Part shown: positions 49,148 through 58,834 of the stretch, piece after piece
Layout: every line of letters begins with the position of its first letter
Position numbering within the stretch: the first letter of the stretch is position 1
Origin: Mesorhizobium sp. PAMC28654
GTDB taxonomy: Bacteria > Pseudomonadota > Alphaproteobacteria > Rhizobiales > Rhizobiaceae
Assembly (NCBI RefSeq): GCF_020616515.1
Contig: NZ_CP085135.1
Location: 1,116,001 to 1,180,000, forward strand
Direction of reading: 5' to 3'
Length of the DNA stretch: 64,000 bases
Position numbers and translations under genes: made by a program
The notes under the pieces: generated by a model
Told to the model about the DNA's origin: nothing
Database searches by the model: none
The model's input: the letters and a program-made list of their open reading frames with translations, nothing else

Positions 49148-50562
49148 ACCTCATCCCGCGTTCCCTGGCAGGAAGGCTGCGACTTGCGGCCGCCATCGCC
49201 ATCATCGTCGCTCTCGTCCTGGCGGGCATCACGATTGCACTAATCCTGCAGCGTTTCGTCATTGGCCAGATCGACCAACGACTGGATGGCCAGGTTTTCG
49301 CCGTGGCGGCAGCGTTGCAGCGCGGCGGCGATGGGAAAATGACGGTGACGCCGATGCTGAACGGGCCTCCGTTCGATCGTCCGGGATCGGGTTGGACATG
49401 GCAGGTCACGGCACCAGATGGCGAGTTGGTGTCGGCCTCGCTGGCTGGCGAGCCGGCCATGCCGCGGCCGCCGGTTCATGGCGGGCGCTTCGACAATTTT
49501 CCAGATATATCCGGACTGCTTGGATCGCTCGCTTCCCTGGGCCGGCCAGCGCCTGCGGATGGACCAGATCCGCACGGGCAGAAATTGCATTGGCGCATTC
49601 TTACGGTCCCATTTGGAGACAAAACCGCGACGGTGACGGCGACTGCGCCTTACAGCGCCATTTACGGACCTCTGCGCGACGCGCTTGTGCCGCTGGCGCT
49701 GGCGCTGATCGTGCTCGGCCTGTTGCTGTTCGGCGCGATGGTGGCACAGGTAAGAATTGGCCTGCGACCGCTGGCGGGCCTGCGCGCTGGTCTCGCCGAT
49801 GTCCGTGCTGGCAGGCAGGCGTCCATCTCCGCCGACCAACCCAGCGAAGTCCTGCCGTTGGTCCACGAGGTCAACAGCTTGCTTGCCGAAAATGCCGAAG
49901 GCCTGGCGCGGGCCAGGCGTCACGTTGCGAATCTGGCGCATGGCTTGAAGACGCCACTCGCGGCGCTTGGCCTGGCCCTCGAAAAGCGGCCGGAAAGCAC
50001 CGCCAAGTCCATCATATCCGCCACGGGTATTGCCTCCATGCGTTCGCAACTGAATGTGATGGAACGGCTGATCCGCCACCATCTGGCTCGAGCACGTGCA
50101 GCGGTGCTGGCCGGACCGGCCCGCGCCAGCACAAATGTTGCCGAGAGGTTGGTCGATCTTCGCGGCATGATGGCGAACGTACACCGGGAGCGCGGGTTGA
50201 AGTTCGACGTCCAGGTCACGGCCGATATCGCGGTCGCTGTCGAGATGCAGGATTTCGATGAGATCCTTGGCAATCTTCTCGACAATGCCTGCAAATGGGC
50301 GCGCGCGCGCGTCGTGATTTCTGCAAACGCCGATGGCAGCCGTGTCACCATTGACATCGAAGACGACGGTCCAGGTCTCGATCCGGCTGCGATGCCGGAG
50401 GCGATGCGGCCTGGACGGCGCATCGACGAGGCACCGCCGGGGCATGGTTTTGGCCTGCCGATCGCAGCGGAACTGACGGAGCTCTATGGTGGAAGCCTCG
50501 AACTGTCGCGGGCGACCGTTGGCGGATTGCGGGCGCGGGTAATCTTGCCCCAGTCGTACTGA
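49144..50562 (+). CDS. sensor histidine kinase
   Basis: The 472-residue protein has two membrane segments (about 13-35 and 180-200) around a periplasmic domain of about 145 residues. A HAMP-like linker follows, then an H-box with ARRHVANLAHGLKTPLAALG, and an ATPase domain (DEILGNLLDNACKWARARVV, IEDDGPGLDP, GFGLPIAAEL). It resembles PhoQ/QseC-type kinases. It is coupled to the response regulator and ends before a hairpin at 50583-50609. Confidence 0.93.
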   Translation: MNLIPRSLAGRLRLAAAIAIIVALVLAGITIALILQRFVIGQIDQRLDGQVFAVAAALQRGGDGKMTVTPMLNGPPFDRPGSGWTWQVTAPDGELVSASLAGEPAMPRPPVHGGRFDNFPDISGLLGSLASLGRPAPADGPDPHGQKLHWRILTVPFGDKTATVTATAPYSAIYGPLRDALVPLALALIVLGLLLFGAMVAQVRIGLRPLAGLRAGLADVRAGRQASISADQPSEVLPLVHEVNSLLAENAEGLARARRHVANLAHGLKTPLAALGLALEKRPESTAKSIISATGIASMRSQLNVMERLIRHHLARARAAVLAGPARASTNVAERLVDLRGMMANVHRERGLKFDVQVTADIAVAVEMQDFDEILGNLLDNACKWARARVVISANADGSRVTIDIEDDGPGLDPAAMPEAMRPGRRIDEAPPGHGFGLPIAAELTELYGGSLELSRATVGGLRARVILPQSY

Positions 50563-50582
50563 TTTAGGCACCTGAGATAGAG

Positions 50583-50609
50583 GAACGGAATGCCTAGTGG
50601 ATTCCGTTC
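50583..50609. terminator. hairpin after the kinase gene
   Basis: GAACGGAAT (50583-50591) pairs with ATTCCGTTC (50601-50609) around a 9-base loop, between the convergent kinase and the small gene at 50623. The following GTTGTTG is only weakly T-rich. Confidence 0.5.
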
Positions 50610-50622
50610 GTTGTTGACTACA

Positions 50623-50811
50623 TCAATGTCTCGATCCGTTCGGATCCTGCCCCTCAGCCATCGCCCGATTGAACGCGGCCGCCTCGGTGGCCGAGTCGAA
50701 CTGTCTAGCCCTTACAGACCCATCTGGCATCAACGTTATGGCTAAAAATGGTAGCCCCTTATGAGGCGGCGAATAGACGACATACGCGATGGCGGGCGGT
50801 TTATAGGTCAT
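50623..50811 (-). CDS. hypothetical protein
   Basis: The 62-residue product (MTYKPPAIAYVVYSPPHKGL then PFLAITLMPDGSVRARQFDS) looks like a small folded domain of beta strands and one helix, without known family. GGTGA precedes the ATG at 50811. It is convergent with the kinase gene. Confidence 0.5.
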   Translation of the reverse strand: MTYKPPAIAYVVYSPPHKGLPFLAITLMPDGSVRARQFDSATEAAAFNRAMAEGQDPNGSRH

Positions 50812-51246
50812 AGTGTCACCAATGTTTGTGGCGCAACACCTAGCCCGCATCCCTCTGCACGGCCAGCCTGTTTCCACCCTTGCGGCGCGTCTACAGATGG
50901 CTGGATCACGCCGCCCAAGGCAGGAAGAACGATGGCTGGTTCGCCAACCGGCTTTGCTGGGCAGTCCATGTCTTCCCCCGGTCCGCGGCCTTGCCGCTGA
51001 ATGTAGGCGCGACCGATTTCGGGAGCGTCGGAGCTAATCACGCCAGTTTGCCGACACAGAATCGTATGAGTATTTTCCGAGTCTGGCGCTCGACGAGCGC
51101 CAGCCGGATCATGAGCACTTCTGACGGCCTTTTCGGCCGTTCGCTCCCTAGCCGCCGATACGAGGCCGCTGGAGGCTGTTCCATTCTAGCGTGCCCAGGC
51201 GGTTCTCGGCACCATAAATCCGTTTGGCGTTAGGGAGACAGACACC
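50812..51246. other. intergenic stretch with hairpins
   Basis: No gene is recognised. A perfect 9-bp stem with a 3-base loop (CTGGCGCTC-GAC-GAGCGCCAG, 51083-51103) and a second small hairpin around 51122-51140 (GACGGCC / GGCCGTT) occur. They may be terminators for a gene that has since been lost, or structured leader elements. Confidence 0.4.
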
Positions 51247-51468
51247 ATGGCAACCCAACTGTCCGTGGTGACCGCAGCGCTAGCCAAATCGGTGAGCGGC
51301 GCCAGCGTCGATCCGCACAAAGGCCTGACGAGCGACGAAGCGCGCGCCAGGCTGAAGACCTCTTGCCCGCACTTCTGGTGGTCGGCACGCTTGTGACGGC
51401 GATCGTCGTCGCACTGCTCCTTGATCTGGTGAAGGTGCCAGTCTTTCATCGTCTTGGGATTACCTAGC
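51247..51468 (+). pseudogene. P-type ATPase, only both ends remain
   Basis: The 5' part encodes SVSGASVDPHKGLTSDEARA, like the N-terminus of P-type cation or H+ ATPases. From about 51358 another frame reads LLPALLVVGTLVTAIVVALL then DLVKVPVFHRLGIT and stop, the C-terminal end of plasma-membrane-type ATPases. All catalytic domains are missing, so about 2 kb was deleted. A ribosome-binding site (TTAGGGAGA) still precedes the ATG. The PPK2 gene follows. Confidence 0.75.
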
Positions 51469-51506
51469 CGCAACGGATGCCAAACAACGAATGCCAAAGG
51501 AAGAAA

Positions 51507-52376
51507 ATGAAAATCATCCCAAGAGATTTTCGGGTCCGGGAAGGAGATGAGGTCAGCCTCAAAAAGTGGCCGACCATCATCGATCCCTTCTACAAGTCGA
51601 AGGCCCAATACCAAGAGCTCCTGGCGGATCATGTTACGCGCCTCAGTTCGCAACAGCAGCTGCTCTACGCGTCCAATCGCCATGCGATCCTGCTGATATT
51701 CCAGGCCATGGACGCAGCTGGGAAGGACGGCGCAATCCGGCACGTCATGTCCGGCGTCAATCCGCAAGGCTGCCAGGTGTTCAGCTACAAGCACCCGAGC
51801 GCAACGGAACTGCAGCATGACTTCCTATGGCGCACGACCCGCGACCTTCCCGAGCGCGGACGGATCGGTATCTTCAACCGCTCCTATTACGAGGAGGTGC
51901 TGATCGTCCGCGTACATCGCCAGATCCTCCTCAACGAAGGACTTCCCGACACGCCGCATAACGACAAGACGCTCTGGGAGAACCGCTATCGCTCGATTAA
52001 CAATCTTGAGCGACATCTCCACGCCAACGGAACACGCATCGTCAAATTCTTCCTCCATCTTTCCAAGGAGGAGCAGCGAAAGCGCTTCCTCGCCCGTATC
52101 GACCAGCCGGAAAAGAACTGGAAGTTCAGCATGGCCGATGTCGAGGAACGAAAGTTCTGGAAGCAGTATATGAAGGCCTACGAGGAATGCCTGAGCGCGA
52201 CGAGTACCGACAACTGCCCATGGTATGTCGTTCCCGCAGACGACAAAGAGAACGCTCGATTGATTGTCTCACGCATTGTGGTGGACACTCTCGAGGAGCT
52301 CAAAATGTCGTATCCGAAGACCAGCGAACAACGCCGTGAAGAACTGCTGTCCATCCGCAAGCGGCTCATGGAATGA
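51507..52376 (+). CDS. PPK2-family polyphosphate kinase
   Basis: The 289-residue protein has PPK2 features: Walker A-like [20 protein letters not shown] near residue 60, [18 protein letters not shown] and [20 protein letters not shown] with the Arg-rich lid, and [20 protein letters not shown]. It uses polyphosphate to phosphorylate nucleotides. ATG at 51507 follows AAGGAAG at good distance; an ATG 30 bases earlier is open. It stands alone after the ATPase remnant, near acid-stress genes. Confidence 0.93.
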   Translation: MKIIPRDFRVREGDEVSLKKWPTIIDPFYKSKAQYQELLADHVTRLSSQQQLLYASNRHAILLIFQAMDAAGKDGAIRHVMSGVNPQGCQVFSYKHPSATELQHDFLWRTTRDLPERGRIGIFNRSYYEEVLIVRVHRQILLNEGLPDTPHNDKTLWENRYRSINNLERHLHANGTRIVKFFLHLSKEEQRKRFLARIDQPEKNWKFSMADVEERKFWKQYMKAYEECLSATSTDNCPWYVVPADDKENARLIVSRIVVDTLEELKMSYPKTSEQRREELLSIRKRLME

Positions 52377-52601
52377 GGTCCGGGCGTATGCTGGAAATCC
52401 GGAGCCATCGGTAGCGGCCGAACCAAGCCCCCCGCAGCGCGCAAATCAGGACCAATAGATTTCACATCGCCATTTCCGAGCGTGCGCCCTGAACAACAGC
52501 TCCTCGCCGGATGGCAGGCAATCGCGGCCAGACTTCGGCTTTCGTAAAGTGGAACTCAGCGGCATCGGATCGATGGGAAGCTTCATGTCTGAGGCACCCC
52601 G

Positions 52602-54065
52602 TCACGTAACAAGAGTTTTGTTCCTGTCACGACCGCCGGCCAGGCCCAGCGCGAAATAGATTGCGCCCAGGACGACAAACCAGGCAGCAGCGAAGTAGAA
52701 TGCAGTTCGCGTCTCGGGATCAAAGGCCATCAATATGACGATGACGCCGACGAATCCGAGAACAAGCCAATTGGTGACAGGAGAACCCGGAAGGCGGAAC
52801 GCGACACCCGGCTTGGTGCCGTTTTGAACTGCCCGGCGATACCGCATATGCGACACCATGATCACAATCCATGTCCACAATAGAAACACGAGTACGCCGG
52901 TGATCGCATAGTTGAAAACGCTGGCAGGCACCAGATAGTTGAGCAGGACTCCCAAGAGCATCATCGCAACCGAGACGGCCAGGCACCGGCTGGGAACCTG
53001 GTGTTTGTTGAGATGTGAGAAAAAGCGCGGAGCTTGGCCGGAGCCGGACATGGAGTACAGCATCCGGCTGGTTGCGAAGAGCCCGCTGTTGCATGCTGAC
53101 GCTGCTGCAGAAATCACGACAATGTTGACGATCGCGGCAGCGGCGGGAAGGCCTATGCGCGCGAAAACCAACACGAAGGGGCTTGCCGTCGGATCGAGCT
53201 GATCCCACGGATAGAGCGTCATGATCACGGTGAGCGCTCCGATATAGAAAATCAGGATCCGGTAGATAATCCCGTTGAATGCTTTTGGAAGCGATTTGCT
53301 GGGGTCTTTCACCTCTCCGGCGGTAAGCCCCAGAACCTCCGTGCCGCCGAAGGAAAAGGCGGCGATCGGGAGCGCGAGCAGTACGCCCATGGCGCCGTGC
53401 GGAAAGACGCCGCCGTGCGACCAGAGATTGGAGAAATCGGCGGGGCCGGGTGTGCCCTTCAAGCCAAAGAAGATGATCACTGAGCCCAATGCGATCATTG
53501 CCAGGATCGTGACGACCTTGACCAGCGACAGCCAGAATTCGATCTCGCCATACAGCTTTACGGAAATGACATTCGCGCCATAGAGGACCATGACCGCGCA
53601 AAGTGCTGGAATCCATTGCGGCAGATCCGGGTACCAGTAGTGAAAATAGATCTCGATAGCGCTGACTTCCGCTATCCCCGCCAAGATCCAGTTCAACCAG
53701 TATGACCATCCCGTCAGAAATCCTGCCCAGGGGCCGATGAACTCCTCGGCATAGGACGCGAAGGATCCGGCGACGGGTCGATAGATCGCGAGTTCGCCAA
53801 GCGCCCGCGCAATCAGAAAGACGATGATCCCCGTAATCAGGTAGTCCAAGAGCAGGCCCGGGCCGGCTTTGTGGATCGCCTCGCCGGAGGCGAGGAACAG
53901 GCCCGCGCCAATAGCCCCACCGATGGCAATGAATTGGACCTGGCGATCGCCCAAGGCGCGCGACAATTGGCCAGGTTCGGTCTGGACCACCGCCGCGGCG
54001 CCTGGATTGGTTGCCGCTGCGGGCAGTGTCACAACCTGGCTGCCAAGTTCACTCAAGTTTGCCAA
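52602..54065 (-). CDS. amino-acid permease (APC superfamily, AAT type)
   Basis: The 487-residue protein has about twelve membrane segments and the APC motif FIAIGGAIGAGLFLASGEAI. LGELAIYRPVAGSFASYAEE and SFGGTEVLGLTAGEVKDPSK are AAT-family signatures (GabP, LysP). It follows the decarboxylase by 3 bases on the same strand, so it is in the same operon and probably imports the decarboxylase substrate or a related amino acid. Confidence 0.9.
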   Translation of the reverse strand: MANLSELGSQVVTLPAAATNPGAAAVVQTEPGQLSRALGDRQVQFIAIGGAIGAGLFLASGEAIHKAGPGLLLDYLITGIIVFLIARALGELAIYRPVAGSFASYAEEFIGPWAGFLTGWSYWLNWILAGIAEVSAIEIYFHYWYPDLPQWIPALCAVMVLYGANVISVKLYGEIEFWLSLVKVVTILAMIALGSVIIFFGLKGTPGPADFSNLWSHGGVFPHGAMGVLLALPIAAFSFGGTEVLGLTAGEVKDPSKSLPKAFNGIIYRILIFYIGALTVIMTLYPWDQLDPTASPFVLVFARIGLPAAAAIVNIVVISAAASACNSGLFATSRMLYSMSGSGQAPRFFSHLNKHQVPSRCLAVSVAMMLLGVLLNYLVPASVFNYAITGVLVFLLWTWIVIMVSHMRYRRAVQNGTKPGVAFRLPGSPVTNWLVLGFVGVIVILMAFDPETRTAFYFAAAWFVVLGAIYFALGLAGGRDRNKTLVT

Positions 54066-54068
54066 CCT

Positions 54069-56027
54069 TCAGGCGTTGATTGAGAGCGCGGAGGTCTTTT
54101 CAATCGCCTTGGGCGCATCACCGCTTGGTGCCATGGGTTGAGGCCGGTCATGCGCGATGATCCGGCCAATTTCCTTTTTCATGATCTCGAGATAAGACTG
54201 CCAGCTCTCCGGATAGCTCGCGACCTTTACGATCCATGGATGGAGCACGCAGCACCTGAGCACATAGACGTTGTGGATCCGGTTCCATTCCGCCTCCGGG
54301 ATTCCCAGGCGTCCGACCAGCCCCATCGGGGCATTGCCATAGGAATCGAATTCCAGGACGGTGTGCGACGTAATCCAATCATCCGCGTACAGCGGTCCGC
54401 CTTCATAGGATGAGGCCTGATAGATCTTGGCATTCAGATCGTTCATTTTGGTCAGATCGGTATTGCCCTTGTAGTTGAACGCCATGCAGACGACATTGAA
54501 ATCCGGGCCATCGAGCAACTGCTCGCAGACGAAAACTTGGTCACCGACCGTGAATTCCCGGACGCTTTCCAGCTCCGTGGCGAAATGCGCGGCACCGGCA
54601 ACGCTGCGACCGATCAACTGGCCATATCCGGCAATATTGAGCGGCAACAACCTGTGGGCTGCCCATACGCCGGCGGCGGCGGCGCCGGACTTGGAGCCTT
54701 CGAGTATGACGCTGCCAAGGTTCATTTCCAGATTTTGCTTGTTGTCGAAAACGTAGGCCGCATCATAGGAGACGAGACCCAGGATGCGCTTGTCCTGCAA
54801 CGCAATGCCGCCCGCGGCATAAGGAATGTAGCCCATCTTGTGCGGGTCGATGGTGATCGAATCCGCCGTTGGCATCGCGCGATAGGCATTCCAGACATCC
54901 TCGGACGGAAACATAGCCTCCGAAACCGGAACACCCATCTCGGCGATCCTGGCGCGGACCTCGGCGAAGCCCATGAAATGGTTTGCCTCGTCGAGGAAGA
55001 CCGCACGCCCGTAGCCGCCGTAGGCCGCATCAACGTGGAAATAGAAAGACAGGCCCTGCTTGGCATATTCATCGCGCAGCGCCGCTACCGCAGCGATGTC
55101 ATCGACAGCCCCCTCCTCCGTCGTCGCAACCACGGCGACGACCGATATAATTGGCGTCCTGGATTTGATACAGGCATCGATCGCAGATCGGAGCGCTCCG
55201 ATATCCATGCGATAGCGATCCGTAACCGGAATCCGGATGAGATTGTCGATGCCGATGCCGAGAACATCGGCCGCCTTGTCCCAGGAGTAGTGCCGGGTCT
55301 GCGGCACAATGATCTTTCCGAGCTTGCCGCCGCCGGCGCCGCGCGCTCGCGCGGATGCTTTCAATACAAGGCCGAAGGTCCTCTGCTCTTTGGTCCGATC
55401 GACCAGATCGAGGATCTGGGTCACGGACAGGTTGAGCAGTTGCCAGTCGTCGAGGCCTTTGACGAGCTCGGGACTGACCTCCTTGACCGCCAGCGGGAAC
55501 GATTTGAGGTTGCGGGCCAGCCACAGCGATTCATAGTTCGCGATTGTGCCGTCCGACGTGATGTGTCCCCAGGAACGATCCACATCGTAGCCAAGCAATT
55601 TCGCGAAATCGCCCCCGCACTCAAGTTCCATATGCGCGGTTGCGACCGAGGATTCGTAGGCGACATTGTTCGGGTTGTACATTGTGGCCGCCATCTGGGC
55701 GAGGTTGGCCACCATCAACGTGTCCGAATTCATGTGACCGAGGTAGCGTGTCGAGAACCAGGGCGTGGAACTGTCCTTCAGTTTCGCCGACACCATGTTC
55801 AAGACCGCCGTCGTGCGGTCGAGAGTGGAGGTAAACGGCTGCTGCCGCATTTCGCTCGGGGTGACCATTTCGTCATCCGCCGGATGGAAGTCACGCCGCC
55901 AGTGGACGTGCTCATCCATGAGAAAATCGAGCGTTGTCTTGAAGAAGGCCTGGTTTTCCGATTTCGGACCGAGGAAGAGAGCTTCGACGGCAATTGGTTC
56001 TTGGCTAACAGTTTTCACGTTTTGCAC
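54069..56027 (-). CDS. PLP-dependent amino-acid decarboxylase, tyrosine-decarboxylase-like
   Basis: The 652-residue enzyme is a group II decarboxylase. It has HVDAAYGGYGRAVFLDEAN and the Schiff-base Lys in ITIDPHKMGYIPYAAGGIAL, identical in pattern to bacterial tyrosine decarboxylases. Length (about 620-650) fits that group and is longer than GadB or plant AADC. It removes CO2 from an amino acid, consuming a proton. It lies between an antiporter and a permease gene, the layout of an amino-acid-dependent acid-resistance system. Substrate Tyr is inferred from family resemblance. Confidence 0.9.
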   Translation of the reverse strand: MQNVKTVSQEPIAVEALFLGPKSENQAFFKTTLDFLMDEHVHWRRDFHPADDEMVTPSEMRQQPFTSTLDRTTAVLNMVSAKLKDSSTPWFSTRYLGHMNSDTLMVANLAQMAATMYNPNNVAYESSVATAHMELECGGDFAKLLGYDVDRSWGHITSDGTIANYESLWLARNLKSFPLAVKEVSPELVKGLDDWQLLNLSVTQILDLVDRTKEQRTFGLVLKASARARGAGGGKLGKIIVPQTRHYSWDKAADVLGIGIDNLIRIPVTDRYRMDIGALRSAIDACIKSRTPIISVVAVVATTEEGAVDDIAAVAALRDEYAKQGLSFYFHVDAAYGGYGRAVFLDEANHFMGFAEVRARIAEMGVPVSEAMFPSEDVWNAYRAMPTADSITIDPHKMGYIPYAAGGIALQDKRILGLVSYDAAYVFDNKQNLEMNLGSVILEGSKSGAAAAGVWAAHRLLPLNIAGYGQLIGRSVAGAAHFATELESVREFTVGDQVFVCEQLLDGPDFNVVCMAFNYKGNTDLTKMNDLNAKIYQASSYEGGPLYADDWITSHTVLEFDSYGNAPMGLVGRLGIPEAEWNRIHNVYVLRCCVLHPWIVKVASYPESWQSYLEIMKKEIGRIIAHDRPQPMAPSGDAPKAIEKTSALSINA

Positions 56028-56097
56028 TCAGCTTTCAGGATTTTTGCACAGTTAGTGCGGGGATGGTTCGACTGCGGACCCGTCTTCGCTTCAGTCG

Positions 56098-57528
56098 CTA
56101 CGCGACGGGCAACGGAATGACCGCGCTCTGCTTCCAGTTGGCCTTGCGGAGGCGATAGATCGCGATCGGGATGAGGCACACCACGATCGTGCCGATGATC
56201 ATGAAGAGTTCGAACGGCAGCGGGTCTTCCTTGACCTGCGTCGGCGGCAGCAGCGAGATCACGAAAATGAAGGCAGCGGCGACAATCCCCCAGCCCGCCA
56301 TGAGCCACATGCCGAGCTTGCCACCCGGAATCCGGAACTTTCGCGGCGTGTCCGGCTGGCTGTATCGCAACCGGATGGCGGCCGCGTACATGAAGAAATA
56401 CATGACGATATAGACCGAGGTCGTCAGGGCGAAGAGCGCCCAGAAGCCGGCGCTGACGCCGCCTGGCAGTACGACGAAGACCGCTCCCCAGAACGTCACC
56501 AGAACCGCCTGCAGGAACATAAGCGCAGTCGGCACGCCCTGCTTGTTCTCCCTTTGGAACACGGCAGGCAAAAGCCCGTCACGTGCCGCCACACTCAGAC
56601 CACGCACCGGGCCTAGCACCCAGGCGATGACCTCGCCCACGGCTCCGACGATGATGAGAACACCGACGACGGGGGTAATCCAGCTCAGCCCCGGACCAAA
56701 CACAACCTGAAAACTCTGCATGATCCCTGCGATCAGGCTCAGGTCCTTCACCGGGACGATCCAGGCAACGACCAGTCCGCCGATGACGCTTGTGACCGCC
56801 ATGATCACGCCGACGACGAGGATCGCGATCGGGTAATCGCGGTTGGGGTTCTTCATTTCATTGGCGTGCGCGGCAGAGACCTCGATGCCAATGAAAAAGA
56901 AAACGAATGTGATCAGGAGAACGAGATCGCCGGCATCGGAGAAGCGCGGAACGAGGTCCTTTGCCGACGGGATCAGGGGAATAAGCACGGGGTGGCCTGT
57001 CCAGATATAGAGAATGCCGCCGCCGATCAGGACGATCATGGGGAAGGCGCCCAGGATGACGAAGAGCGTCGTCCAGCGGGCGTAGGTCTTCAATCCCTGG
57101 AGGTTGAGAAGTGTGGCTCCCCACCAGACGCCGACGACCACGGCAAAGATAAAGAGCTTGCTGTCGGCCAATGCTGGGTTGAACAGATAGGCAGCGGTGC
57201 CCGCGATGAAGGTCAGGATGCCGATGAAGCCGATGGTCATCTGAAACCACTGCAGCCAGATCGCGACGAAGCCGCATTGTTCGCCGAAGGCCTCCTTGAC
57301 CCAGACATAGACACCGCCCTCCTTGGGCCAGCCAGTCGCGAGTTCGGCCGACACGAGTGACGCCGGCACCAGGTAGAGGAGGATCGCCAAGGCGTTGAAG
57401 GCGATGGTCTGCCAACCGACGAGGGCCTGAAGCGGGAAGGTGCGGATGCTGATCAGGACCGCAGATGTGATCATGATGAACGTTGGTAGTGATAGGGAAT
57501 AAGTGGCTGGTTTTGCGGCGGTCGCCAT
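56098..57528 (-). CDS. amino-acid antiporter (GadC/TyrP-like APC)
   Basis: The 476-residue protein has about twelve membrane segments, with LSLPTFIMITSAVLISIRTF and the glutamate:GABA antiporter segment LATGWPKEGGVYVWVKEAFG. EVSAAHANEMKNPNRDYPIA is also typical of GadC-like exchangers. I chose the start at 57528 (GGAAGA upstream). It is the first gene of the operon with the decarboxylase and a second permease, and probably exchanges amino acid for amine. Confidence 0.9.
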   Translation of the reverse strand: MATAAKPATYSLSLPTFIMITSAVLISIRTFPLQALVGWQTIAFNALAILLYLVPASLVSAELATGWPKEGGVYVWVKEAFGEQCGFVAIWLQWFQMTIGFIGILTFIAGTAAYLFNPALADSKLFIFAVVVGVWWGATLLNLQGLKTYARWTTLFVILGAFPMIVLIGGGILYIWTGHPVLIPLIPSAKDLVPRFSDAGDLVLLITFVFFFIGIEVSAAHANEMKNPNRDYPIAILVVGVIMAVTSVIGGLVVAWIVPVKDLSLIAGIMQSFQVVFGPGLSWITPVVGVLIIVGAVGEVIAWVLGPVRGLSVAARDGLLPAVFQRENKQGVPTALMFLQAVLVTFWGAVFVVLPGGVSAGFWALFALTTSVYIVMYFFMYAAAIRLRYSQPDTPRKFRIPGGKLGMWLMAGWGIVAAAFIFVISLLPPTQVKEDPLPFELFMIIGTIVVCLIPIAIYRLRKANWKQSAVIPLPVA

Positions 57529-58060
57529 GAGGTCTTCCGATCCAATTGACTGTACTCGAATGCTGCCAATGGCCCATGTGACCGGCGCGATGCGTTCGGC
57601 CGGAGTGATGGATCTCATCAGCTCGATCATGAGCGCGTGAGGCAGCTGTCGGATGGATTTGACCGCAAAGCGGATTTATTGGAAGGATCGGAATCTACCT
57701 ATGGACCGACGGGGATCGAAGCAAAATTACCGCAACAGTTGCGAGCGGCTGCGCGACTTAGGCAGGGCCTAGCCGCCGCGTGCCCCCAGAAATCTAACCG
57801 CCCGTGAGACGGTCGATCTCGGTTGCCGCCCGATCCGAGCCATATGGTCGCCTGCGTAGTTTCCGATCCTGTGGCCGCGATCTCAAGAGGACTACCATCA
57901 GCTCCAGCATGCCGGCCGCAGACAAAACGATGAATCCTGCGCCTCTGGCCAGTTCTCTGACTATTTGCCTTGGCCTGGTGATGCCTCTGGCATCGATGGC
58001 TGGTCCCGCTGCTGCATCACCGAACCTGCGAAACAGACCACGGATACAAGGAAGCTCACA
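57529..58060. other. intergenic region with possible small gene
   Basis: About 530 bases between divergent genes. One plus-strand frame (57804-58067) contains a signal-peptide-like segment (SSLTICLGLVMPLASMAGPA), but the mature part is short and overlaps the next gene start, so it is not called as a gene. Promoters for both neighbours must lie here. Confidence 0.45.
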
Positions 58061-58834
58061 ATGTTGAGGCACAAATCAGAAATCATCGGCTATGCCATCG
58101 AGGCAAGCGATGGCGCCATAGGTACAGTCACCGACGTCCTGTTCGATGACACGAACTGGATCGTTCGATGGTTGGTTGTCGACACAGGCAAATGGCTGTC
58201 GGGCCGAAAGGTGCTTCTGCACCCTTCGGCGCTAAAGCACGTCAATTATACGGGTCACCAGTTCGCCGTCAAACTCACGATGCAACAGGTCAAGGACAGC
58301 CCGGATATCGACACGGATCAGCCCGTGACACGGCAGATGGAAACCAGCATCTACGATCATTACCCATGGGGCGCACCCTATTGGACGACGCCATACTATA
58401 TGGGCGGATACGGCTACTACGTGAATGGCTTCGGCTATATGGGCGGGCCAATGGAGGAGCCGCTCGCTGATGACGACATTCCGCGTCGGCACGGCGATCC
58501 GAGTCTGCGCAGCGTCAAAGCCGTGACGGGATATCACATCCATGCGACCGACGGCGAAATCGGCCATGCCGAGGACTTCCTTGTCGATGACACGGATTGG
58601 AGCATCCATTTTCTGGTGGTCGACACGAACAACTGGTGGCTTGGAAAGAGGGTTCTGATCTCGCCATGGTTTGCAACCGATATCAGCTGGAGGGATAGGC
58701 TGATCAACGTCGACGTCACCCGACAGACGGTCAAGGACGGTCCTGCCTATGATGCGTCCACCGTGGTGGACCTTGCCTACGAGAAGCATTTCCAAAGTCA
58801 CTACGGCGATGGGCAACCCATCCTGCACCACTGA
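58061..58834 (+). CDS. tandem PRC-barrel protein
   Basis: The 257-residue protein has two PRC-barrel domains. The first (residues 5-85) holds IIGYAIEASDGAIGTVTDVL and IVRWLVVDTGKWLSGRKVLL; the second (about 165-245) holds VTGYHIHATDGEIGHAEDFL and SIHFLVVDTNNWWLGKRVLI. They are joined by a Gly/Tyr-rich linker (WGAPYWTTPYYMGGYGYYVN). A GGAAG site precedes the ATG at 58061. PRC-barrels bind partners or RNA; rhizobial ones are often stress-linked. Confidence 0.9.
   Translation: MLRHKSEIIGYAIEASDGAIGTVTDVLFDDTNWIVRWLVVDTGKWLSGRKVLLHPSALKHVNYTGHQFAVKLTMQQVKDSPDIDTDQPVTRQMETSIYDHYPWGAPYWTTPYYMGGYGYYVNGFGYMGGPMEEPLADDDIPRRHGDPSLRSVKAVTGYHIHATDGEIGHAEDFLVDDTDWSIHFLVVDTNNWWLGKRVLISPWFATDISWRDRLINVDVTRQTVKDGPAYDASTVVDLAYEKHFQSHYGDGQPILHH

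Noticed and set aside
49240..50571. 443-codon minus-strand frame opposite the histidine kinase
   Set aside because: Shadow; all kinase motifs are on the plus strand.
54537..56120. 527-codon plus-strand frame opposite the decarboxylase
   Set aside because: Antisense shadow; the minus strand carries the PLP-binding motifs.
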